Shown here: positions 11,622-19,843 of the stretch, piece after piece | Position numbering within the stretch: position 1 is the first letter of the stretch | Layout: the number at the start of each line of letters is the position of its first letter | Assembly (NCBI RefSeq): GCF_016808335.1 | Contig: NC_053146.1 | Span: 24,546,637 to 24,610,636 of the forward strand | Direction: 5' to 3' | Length of the DNA stretch: 64,000 nucleotides | Source of the DNA: Panicum virgatum | Taxonomy: Eukaryota; Streptophyta; Magnoliopsida; Poales; Poaceae | Position numbers and translations under genes: made by a program | Notes under the pieces: model-generated | What the model saw: only the letters and a program-made list of their open reading frames with translations | The model's database searches: none | Told to the model about the DNA's origin: nothing

Positions 11622-12174
11622 CTGATTTGAACAAAAGATTTCACGAGTAAGGATATTGCAGGAATAAATTCAGATGGATATGATAACTCTTAGCGGAAAA
11701 AGACTCAGCCATGATAAAGTAGACAGGATAGAGTTGACGGTTTTACCCCCAACGATCTAAGTCATTTTATTAATTAGTTAACTTTAACACCTGAGTGATT
11801 TTCTTTAAACAAATTTAAACTTCTAAGCTATGCAATCATTCAAAAATCCAAATCAAACATGTAGCATAATAACAAGCAGACAATTTTCACGACTTAGCCG
11901 AGTTTAACAATAGACTCGACTAACACAACGCGTCGCAGAACGTGCTATCGTGTTATTATAAAAAGGTCACCTAGCTAACTCATGGTGGTCAGATGACTGA
12001 TTCAGGCCAAAATCTACGAAACTATTCTTCAGAGAAAGAAATCAAGGCAAGAGGGGTAAAAAGTCAAAGAAGTCAAGGGGTATAATAGTAAAATAGTTTC
12101 AGCAGGCAAGGATTGGTGAGAAGAAGTCCTAAAACTCGACCAGTTCTATCTAGGCTTCGTCCTACAGTCGATAT
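11622..12174 (-). other. Element A untranslated leader between primer site and gag
   Basis: About 550 bp of non-coding leader with no ORF of note. In this element a weak AG|GTGACC donor-like site occurs on the minus strand near 11970, but element B does not conserve it. The region would hold the packaging information if it lies near the primer site. Confidence 0.7.
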
Positions 12175-12187
12175 GGCTCTGATACCA
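12175..12187 (-). other. Element A primer-binding site, initiator Met tRNA
   Basis: On the minus strand it reads TGGTATCAGAGCC, the standard complement of the 3' end of plant initiator Met tRNA. It is separated from the 5' LTR by three bases. It fixes the orientation and the inner edge of the 5' LTR. Confidence 0.95.
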
Positions 12188-12199
12188 CTCTGTAACACC

Positions 12200-12262
12200 C
12201 GGTTTATAAAAGAACATAAACCGAGCAATCATATACGTGCCAGGATCAAGTCACACGTATAT
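12200..12262 (-). promoter_or_regulatory. Two conserved U5 stem-loops beside the primer site
   Basis: CGGTTTAT/ATAAACCG (12200-12223, 8-bp stem, 8-nt loop) is followed by ATATACGTG/CACGTATAT (12231-12262, 9-bp stem). Both are present in elements C (26370-26432) and E. B keeps the first with one mismatch at the loop end. They would place two hairpins in U5 RNA just 5' of the primer site, as in retroviral leaders. Confidence 0.55.
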
Positions 12263-12448
12263 ACAACAGAATGAACAGTATATCATAGCACATATCACGA
12301 ATAAGACATAATAAATCGAAATACGAATGTTATTTATTACAATAATGACAAAATGTCTGATACAGCGGAAGCGAAGTACAAAAATACGATAAAGCTCTCT
12401 GAAGACGAAGCAGGGCGCCACAGGGACGTCGACTGGGAGACGAAACAC

Positions 12449-13646
12449 CTAGAAGTCCTCGTAGTCCTGGTAGCGCTGGACGAACTCCCTCGTGTCGGCA
12501 GGAACTGAGCAGCAGTAGCGTAGCCAAGAGGAAAAAGTAGAGAAGAGGCAAGAGTGAGTACACAACTTGTACTCAACAAGTATAACACAAACTATGAGGC
12601 TCTAAGGTTGGCTGACTCAACTGCATTAGCTTTTAAGTGTTGGCAAGATTTTATTAAAACTATTTACTACGAGTTGATGAATTACCATAAACCCAGTTAC
12701 ATAGTAATTAATCAGAATTAATTATACTACTACTGAGAACCAAACCAAGACCAAGCCACCAAGGTAACCCCGAGAAGCACCTCCCTCGTCGGAAGGAGAT
12801 AACTTCACTAATCAAAAGGAGGATCTGGGCCGCTCATAACCGTGAGCACGGCTAGTATACCAGTTTTACACTCTGCAGAGGTTGCACATCTTTACCCACA
12901 AGTCGTGAGCTACGCTAGTTGTTCATCACACTTCCTTAGGTGAGATGGCCAGCGACTCACTACGAGGCCTTTAAAAAGAATCTCGTTGGTAAGGCGTAAC
13001 CGCGAGAGTTAGGTCGGCGACGATGGGGCCCACCTCCGGGGGTACAAGCACAGGAGCGCAATCCAAGCACAGACCAAGCCGGAGGAGCAGGGACCATTGA
13101 AGCTTACTACTCTTGCCCCGCAGGTAAGTTACTCCAAACCAAAAAGATCTAATTATTACGCCAAGTCTATCCCATTCTAGCCTTGTGGTAGCGCTGTTGT
13201 CCCAGGTTGTCGCTCTATGAACCGGTCCTTATGGAGAGTGGCCAACCAGGCAGTAAGCACCGTGCTGGCCCCCTAAACCATGTTTCTAAAAAAAAACATC
13301 TTTTAATGAGAAGTGAGCCACTCAAGCCACACAGAGTGCCACTCTCAGAATTAAGTTCAAGTAAACCATTAATCAAATTAATTAAAAAGGACCAGAGTGT
13401 GTTATAGCGCAGCAACCTAGCACAACTAACCAAAATGCAACCCAAAGGTATATATAAAGGATATAAAGTGGCTAGGACAGTCCTTATAGGCATACAGTAT
13501 TAAAATGCAGTATGAAATTGTATTTAAAGGTGATAGGTTGTTCATGTTATACTTGCCTTCCTCGTACTGCTCCTGCTGCTGCTCAAACTGATCCGAAGAC
13601 GGCTGCTTCGGGTACTGGTACTGGGGCTCCTCAGATGGATCAACGT
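12449..13646 (-). CDS. Candidate small acidic LTR reading frame spanning a GC-AG intron
   Basis: Minus-strand exon 13557-13646 encodes VDPSEEPQYQYPEQ..., rich in Glu, Gln and Tyr, ending in QYEE. Exon 12449-12504 encodes PADTREFVQRYQDYEDF and a stop; the joint codon is Val. The frame is kept across the intron in elements A, E and B, with B reading EEVPGDAEEF...YQEYEDF. B carries a stop upstream, as expected of an older copy. The first exon has no Met and is preceded by TGA in frame, so an upstream exon would be required. No family is recognised. This is a hypothesis based on frame conservation only. Confidence 0.35.
12505..13556 (-). other. Candidate GC-AG intron inside the element A LTR (1052 bp)
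   Basis: The donor reads GAAG|GCAAGTAT, which fits the strong consensus of GC-AG introns. The acceptor reads GCTGCTCAG|TTCC. Both are conserved in E (57010-58060, 1051 bp) and B (53907-54918, 1012 bp), and the other A LTR has it at 3989-5040. Element C lacks the segment entirely. Confidence 0.45.
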
Positions 13647-14502
13647 CTACTCACGAACACATGGCCAAAACAATGCACGAAAATAAGCATACAAGCAAAC
13701 TCTAACAAAAAGCTAAAGAACAGTACGTCAATACATAAAAACAGCAAGAAAAACTAAGCTAAAACTATTCTACGCGTTACAACGATCGCGTGGATATAAA
13801 GAACGCTAAAAACGGAGCTAAAACGCATAATCTAGGCCTAAAACAAGGTTCAGGGGCTTATTTGTAAGAAAACTGAAGTTTCAGGGGCTTTTCTGCTAAA
13901 ACCGAGGGCTAAAACGTAATTAAAGGTTAGATCCAGGGGCTAACGCGCAAAACAACCTTAACTGGACTGCGGGTGCTAAAACTAAAAAGGTCAGGGGGGT
14001 CCGAGTAAAAACATGGGTCAATCTGCAATTATTTTTGAATAACTCAGGACTGCGGGTTGAATCTGAAAGACCCCAGGGTCTCTTTAGCAAAAAGGCCAGG
14101 GCGAAGGGGTACGCGCCGATCTGGATCGTCAGATCTGGATCTGAGGGCTAGGATCTAATCCAGGCACGATCTAATCTAGGCCGTGCATCTCAGATTGGGC
14201 GGTCCAGGGAGGTTGGGCGCGTGGGGGCGGCGATTTGTCACCGCCGGCGGCTCTGTTTTGCGGTGGCGCGGGCTGAGCTCGCCGGAGTTCGCCATTTCCG
14301 GCCCTCCGGGGGTGGTTTTGAGCGGGGCTGGGGTCTAGGGGCGTCTAGGCGTCAAGCACAAACCACCTGAGGGGTTGACAGGGTTCGGGAAAGGCCGGAG
14401 CGTGGATGGCAAGGGCGGTGGCGGCTCTGCGCCCTGGCGAGACTCGCCGGCGCGGACCGCAGCGGCGGCCAGGGGTCAGATGAGAACCAAGGGCCACACC
14501 AG

Positions 14503-14540
14503 CTAGCGCAAAAGGAAGCGGGAGGTAACGGGGTGCTCAC
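14503..14540 (-). promoter_or_regulatory. Conserved 5' splice site and CTTTTGCGCTAG motif in the LTR core
   Basis: On the minus strand CTCG|GTGAGCACCCC (intron side starting at 14540) is followed about 25 nt later by CCTTTTGCGCTAG (14503-14515). The pair recurs in C (25209 and 25232-25245), E (59045 and 59009-59021) and B (20878 and 20841-20853), although the surrounding LTR cores are largely different. Confidence 0.5.
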
Positions 14541-14839
14541 CGAGGGCTTGGGGAGGCTGATTGCGCGGCGCAGGGAACCGGCGGCGAGGTCCGGGCGGCG
14601 CTCGGACGAAGCTCGGCGGCGTGGTCGAAGCAGGGGTCGTGGTGGGGTGTAGCGGGCCCGGAGACGCTCCAGAGGTCGAGGCGGAGCCGGAGCGCTCCTC
14701 GGCCGGGGCTCCGGTGTGGCGGAGCGGCGTAGCCGCGGTGGCGCAGAGCTGCGGCACGGCGGAGTGGGGCGGTGCGGCGGCAGCTAGGTTTAGGGGCGGT
14801 GCTGTGAGGCGAGGTGGGGGAAAGGGGTCCGCGGGGGTG

Positions 14840-14849
14840 CTACTTATAG
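14840..14849 (-). promoter_or_regulatory. Candidate TATA box of the element A LTR promoter
   Basis: CTATAAGTAG on the minus strand lies just upstream of the GC-rich transcribed core and about 300 bp upstream of the conserved splice donor at 14540. The same box is in the other LTR at 6324-6333. Confidence 0.55.
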
Positions 14850-15534
14850 GGCGGCGGCCAACTTGGGCGTGCGTGCCCAGTTGGAAGGCCGGCGAGATCC
14901 CCGGCGGGAGTCGCGGGCGGGCGTTGCGGGAGGAAGGCGACGGGGCTGACCGGTGGGGTCCCGGCGCAGCGAGACGGGGCGAGCGCGAGCGGGGTGCCGC
15001 TGGCGGGTGGGACCGGCAGGTCGGGCGGGCGAGGCGCGCGCGTTGCGGGCCGGGCGCTGGCGAGCGGGGAACGGGCGGAGGCAGGCCGCAGTGTGGGCCG
15101 TGCGGAGCCGGGCCAAGCGGGGGGCGAGCGGGCTGGGGAGGAAAGGGAGAGCGGGCTGGGCTGCTGCTGGGTTGGAGGGGGGCCCGCGGAAAGGGAGAGG
15201 GGGAAGTGGGCTTGGGCTGGGGTTTGCTGGGCTGGGTTGACTTGGGCCGGATTTGGGTTTTGGCTGGTTTTGGGTTTTTCCTTTCTATTTCCCTTACTTT
15301 TCTATTTCTAAACCAATCAAAGTTTGAATTCAAATTTGAATTTGAATTCAAACCACACTCAAATAAAATTATGCACCAGCATGAATGCAACAAAAATTTA
15401 AACCTATGATAAATTTTAATTAATTAGGAACAAAAATTAAATTAAATGCCAACTAAACACAATAAACCTTAGAAAATTAAATAAAGCCAATTAATTTATT
15501 AAATAAATGCTGAAATTTAAATTAGGGTGTTACA

Positions 15535-15539
15535 GGTAT
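15535..15539. repeat. Target-site duplication of element A (right copy, GGTAT)
   Basis: It directly follows the right LTR end TGTTACA and matches 3670-3674. Confidence 0.95.
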
Positions 15540-16061
15540 CAGATATTCAACATATTCAAATGAGCCTAACCACACATGGTCAACAGCATCCACACCTCAA
15601 AATATATACACGAAACACAAGTAGAAGCTACTAAGCATACAAGGAAGCTAGTGCAAGTGATAAACGCATATACTGTATGATGATGCAATGGTGGGTTTGA
15701 ATATTACCAATCAAATTGGCTGTTGACGAGCCGATGGTTAAAATCCCGCCTGGTCCGTACTTGCCATAATGCATTCTCATCACAACTATCGGCTGTTAGA
15801 AAGCCGAACATCTGTAGCCTAAAGTCCAATTAGCACATCTGTTGTCGTAGAGAGCTCTTCAAATGCTTTGTCGACGTGGATGAAGTAACCGATGTTGATC
15901 GCATCAAAGGAGCACAAAAGCTGAATCAGCCGGCTGATGTGATGAATGCCCTGACCCCGTAGGAGCTGAATACACCGATGTCGATGGTATCGCAGGAACG
16001 GGAATAGCCGATGACGATGACGATGCAGAAGTACTGTTGGCCGGATCGATCGGCTAATATA
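15540..16061 (-). other. Non-coding internal region of element N with repeated CCGATG motifs
   Basis: No coding frame is visible. Between 15890 and 16150 short degenerate units of the form CCGATGNNGATG recur (near 15889, 15976, 16005, 16096 and 16136). The protease frame peters out into this DNA. No polymerase remnant is seen. Confidence 0.5.
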
Positions 16062-19000
16062 TCAGACACTCCCACGCCCACATGGGAGCAGAAGTAGCCG
16101 ATGTCGATGGGCGGAACTGCGATGGAGTGGAAGTGGCCGATGGCGAAGAAGTTGTAGGAGCACCGGCGGTAGTTCTTCATCCGGACGAAAATTTTTGTAT
16201 GGGTCTCCATATTTCATCACCAAATCTCCGCTTATGTGCCAGAATGTGTTTATTCTGTGAGGCCAGTGGATAAGACCAGCCTCAATCCGTTTTTTTGCCG
16301 CTTCGATCCGGTCACAGTCTTCCAGCGCGATCCCTGAGATCGGCTCTTGCCCTTCCGCGTCCCAGGCGTTCATGTCTGCGAGCGAAACCTCGCTGGAGTC
16401 ATCTGCACGGACCACCTCCACTTCGTCTCCATTCCATTGGACTAGACACTGGTGCATTGTGGAAGGAACACAACAATTGGCGTGAATCCAATCCCTCCCA
16501 AGCAGCACTGTGTACATACTCTTGCTGTTGACGATGAAGAACGAGGTCGGGACAGTCTTGCAGTCAACTGTTAGCTCCACATTGAGGACTCCCTGTGCCT
16601 CCGACGGCTGACCGTTGAAATCATTGAGCATGACATTGGTCTTGATGAGATCAGCAGTAGAACAACCCAATCGGTGCAGCATTGAGTACGGCATCAGGTT
16701 GACTGCGGCGCCAGTGTCGACCAACATCCTGTTCACAGGCTTGCCATCGATGAGGCCCTTGAGATACAATCCCTTCAGGTGTTTGTAGCTTTTCTCCTCG
16801 GGCTTCTCGAAGATGATCGGCTGTGGGCCGAGATCCGGCTGCGCGATGGCTAATTCCTCTGATTGAGGCGCCCGAAACTCCGATGGGAGCACGAACACCT
16901 TGTTCACATCAGCCGATGGCTTCTCATCAGCTCTTGGCTACTTGGGGTGCCACTCCCTCCTTGAAGAACGCCTTTCCACCCTTTGCGGGCGCCTGACTTG
17001 CTCTGTGAGATCCAGACATGCTTTCCTTAGCATGTCATGGTACTTTGCTTCCGCCTCTTCGAGATTGCGTAGGCGCTGCACTCTGCGCTTCTGTGATCGG
17101 CTGAGCCCGTCAGGACACCACCGTGGACGATGATACTTGTCTTCCTCTTCTGGCTTGAGATCATCCCTAGATGGCCGCCTCACACGGTCATCGCGACGTG
17201 TTCTGGGCCCTAAGCGCTGGAACACCGATGTCTCGCCTTGCTGGTGTCCCCGCGGCCTGCACTCCAAGCAATCATCTATAGTAGGCAATCGGCTCATGCC
17301 GGAGTTCCAACAGTACCTGAAGAACGGGAAATGCCAGTGGTCGCGTATAGCCTGGCGCCTCCCCAGCGTCCTCCCTATGCGGTGCTCATACTCCTCCTCC
17401 TCTGATTCATATCGGCGGCGCAACTTGTACTGATACTGGTACTTTTCCAGAAGCCGATCGGAAGCTGGGAGCTGATTGCGGATGTGACGCACTTGTTCTT
17501 CAGTAATATGTTGCTGCTCCGGCTCGTTTTCATTCTGGAGCCATTTGCCAAAAGTGGCCTCTTTCCTCTGCTCGTCACGGCGGCGCATGGGTCCCGCCAT
17601 GTTGATCTGGAACGCCAAGTTCTGGCCGTCGGGTCCGAAATCTGACAACTCCACCACGTTAGCTTGTGGAAATGGTTGACTGTCCACCTTCATCGTGTGT
17701 TGGGCCAGGATTAATCGGCCTTGCTCGATAGCCAATTGGATCTGCCGACGTAGCTCCTTGCAGTCGTTCGTGGCATGGGTGAACGAGTGGTGCCACTTGC
17801 AGTACAGCCTCCCCTGCAGCTCTTGTGCTGTCAGCAGCTTGTGATTTTCTGGGAGCTTCAGCTGTTTTTCTTTGAGGAGCAGATCAAATATCTGCTCTAC
17901 CTTGGTCACGTCAAAGTCGAAGCCCTTCACAAGCCCCTGCTGTTTGACCCACTTGCACGGGACAGAGTTTGCCCCCCCCCGGGTCCACTCTGCCACAGCC
18001 ACTTCTTGTTCCTCGCCAGAATCATCGGAATCACCTTCTTGGGCCATGTTCACATGGCGCTTGAACTTATCCTGGTACAGCTCAGGATGGTAAAGCTCGT
18101 ACGCCGTCAGCTTCTGCACCAGGTGCGCGAGAGATGCGAACTCCAACTGGAAAGCCATATCCATGATCGGCTTAGCGAGTCCCAGAACTGCCAGATCGAC
18201 TGCCTCCTTCTCCGTGATGCGTGATGAGTAGCATCGATTCTTGACCTCTCTGAAGCGTTGTATGAATTCTGATACAGTCTCTCCTCGCTTCTGTCCGACT
18301 TGGGCGAGGTCGGCAATCCCAGCTTCAACAGCCTCTGAGTGATACTGGGTATGGAACTGATCTTCCAGCTGCCTCCAAGTTCGAATTGAATCTGGAGCCA
18401 ATGACGCATACTATCCAAAAGCTGGGCCTGTAAGAGATTGGCCGAAGAAACGGACCCTCAGCGGATCCGATACCGAAATCATCCCAAGTTGCGTTAAGTA
18501 TCGGCTTACATGCTCGATGGAGCTAGCTCCTTCTGACCCGTTGAACTTGGTGAACTCAGGGAGCCGATACTTGGGTGGCAATGGGATCAAGTCATAGTCA
18601 CTCGGATACGGCTTGGAATAGCCGATCGCTTTTCTCTTGGGCAGGATGCCAAACTGGTCTCTCAGTATTGCACTAACCTGCTCCACACTAAGAACTGCTA
18701 GGGCCGATGGCTCAGCAGTTGGCCCAGTAGCGTACTTTGCCAGCCACGGTTGTTTCTCCGCATCTGCTCCAGAAGCTCCTGGGTTCACCAACTGCACGTA
18801 GCGTGTTGGATTGACGCTGTCTGGGATGTATGCGCACGTGTAGCCGTGCGGGATCTCCTTGGGTGGCTCGGTGAGGAACTGGCCTTCTCCAGGATCGCCG
18901 CCGATCTTGTGGACGACGTAGGTCGGCGAATTTTGTGGTTTTGGAGCCGCAAATGAGAACGGCAATACCGGTCTAGAATGCAGTGCAGCTTCCTCTGTGT

Positions 19001-19375
19001 CACTCCCCAGGGTTGGCCCCGATGGAGAATACTGGTTCTTGATTATCTCCTGGATGACGCGATGCGCCATGCGCTCGAGTTCGTTCATCAGGCTCTAAGA
19101 GTGCCGATAAAGCGCATGGGCCACCATGTAGTTCATCTCCTGACGCAAGGCTTTGGTGCGCTCTTCTGATGGCACAGACAGATCTACATCGTCGAGAGCG
19201 CCTTCTGGTGAGAACCCCTTCCACCTGATGCCATGGTTGCGGGTCCTCTCAAAAGAGCCGATGAGATCGGCTTCCAGCAGAGCTTTGATCTCATCATACT
19301 TCTTCTTGTGTTCAGGAGAGAGCTCTTCATACGTGACGGGATTGGGCCAGGTTCTTGATCTTGAGCTCCAGTCAT
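16062..19375 (-). pseudogene. gag-pro: Decayed gag-protease frame of element N (Tat-like)
   Basis: One reading frame can be followed from an ATG at 19373-19375 ([11 protein letters not shown]) to about 16062. It is broken by an apparent one-base frameshift near 19345-19350 and by TAG codons at 19095-19097, 18411-18413 and 16938-16940; all three stops are in the same frame. Gag features are EFTKFNGSEGASSIEHV, then FHTQYHSEA...ETVSEFIQRFREVKNRC. The zinc knuckle is CKWHHSFTHATNDC, of the CX2HX4HX4C form seen in Tat/Athila Gags. An aspartic protease follows, with VDTGAAVNLMP and LLGRDWI. No RT follows, so it looks like a gag-pro-only non-autonomous element. The stop at 18411 replaces the conserved Trp of the WY motif. 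Confidence 0.8.
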
Positions 19376-19404
19376 TGTTGCAGTGGACGTTGTTGCCGAG
19401 AAGT

Positions 19405-19422
19405 GTCCCACCAGGTGTGCCA
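19405..19422 (-). other. Element N primer-binding site
   Basis: Five bases inside the 5' LTR edge the minus strand reads TGGCACACCTGGTGGGAC. It starts with TGG, the complement of tRNA CCA, but is not the initiator-Met type. I cannot name the tRNA with certainty. Confidence 0.55.
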
Positions 19423-19427
19423 GAATG

Positions 19428-19806
19428 TGTTGTCGGTCGAAACCCACCAGCGAGCAGCGACAGGCAACACGAAGAGCCGGGAGGTCGCCGGGGCGCTGGC
19501 AGGCACTGCTCCCTCGTCGACGGCCCGCAATTCCGTCACGCGCCCGGAGAATGTATGGAAAGCCGGGCGTGCCACCTGACCTATACCCGATCAGGAGGGT
19601 GCGAACGTGCGATAAACAGTTTCCTGCGTACAAAGACACATGTAAATGTAAGTCCGAGCTGCGGTCGGCTCCCCGGGACGACTCTTGCATTAGCTTTAAA
19701 GAGCCGATCGAGTCTCGGTATCAGATTGGATCTGTGTCTATCCGGATATTGATGAATAAAGCAAATAACTATAAAAAACTACTTCAATTAAATCTAGTTA
19801 ATCTAA
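19428..19806 (-). repeat. Element N 5' LTR, truncated (379 of 1584 bp)
   Basis: It matches 795-1173 closely, then stops abruptly. The missing 1.2 kb includes the TATA box and U3, so this copy has no promoter. Next comes a filler junction into a truncated element B LTR. Confidence 0.85.
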
Positions 19807-19843
19807 CAGATTAACTAGATGCTGTTCATGTTACACTTATAAA
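19792..19843. other. Deletion junction with templated filler DNA
   Basis: ATCTAGTTAATCT (19792-19804) is followed after three bases by its exact reverse complement (19808-19820). Then TGTTCATGTTACACTT (19823-19838) is a 16-bp exact copy of 19939-19954, about 116 bp downstream in the B LTR. Both adjoining LTRs are truncated here. This is the pattern expected of end joining with templated insertions. Confidence 0.65.

Larger units (their letters stand above)
3675..15534 (-). mobile_element. Element A: intact, very young chromovirus (Tekay/Del-type Ty3/gypsy)
   Basis: This is a complete 11,860-bp LTR retrotransposon on the minus strand, inserted into element N with a perfect GGTAT duplication. 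It has two LTRs of 3343 and 3344 bp, an initiator-Met-tRNA primer site, a polypurine tract, gag with one intron, and an uninterrupted pol ending in a chromodomain. By eye the two LTRs differ at only about three substitutions and one G-run indel. At the commonly used grass LTR rate of 1.3e-8 per site per year that is a few tens of thousands of years. Every part needed for autonomy appears present. Confidence 0.95.
12191..15534 (-). repeat. Element A 5' LTR
   Basis: 3344 bp, nearly identical to the 3' LTR; observed differences are near 13607, 14800 and 14876 plus one extra G near 15176-15180. In the minus sense it holds U3 with AT palindromes, a TATA box (14840-14849), a GC-rich transcribed core with a 5' splice site, a candidate GC-AG intron, a polyadenylation region and two U5 hairpins next to the primer site. 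Confidence 0.95.
795..19806 (-). mobile_element. Element N: non-autonomous Tat-like Ty3/gypsy retrotransposon, split by element A
   Basis: In sense order (right to left) it has a truncated 5' LTR (19428-19806), a primer site, a decayed gag-protease frame (16062-19375), non-coding DNA, a polypurine tract and a 3' LTR (795-2378). Element A interrupts it at 3670-15539. Removing A leaves no reverse transcriptase, RNase H or integrase, so N must have borrowed enzymes from a partner. The Gag has a CHHC zinc knuckle, which I associate with the Tat/Athila branch rather than chromoviruses. The right target duplication is lost because the right LTR is truncated. Confidence 0.8.

Noticed and set aside
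12175..12187. tRNA gene fragments at the primer-binding sites
   Set aside because: These are 13-bp complements of the tRNA 3' end at LTR boundaries, not tRNA genes; no cloverleaf surrounds them.
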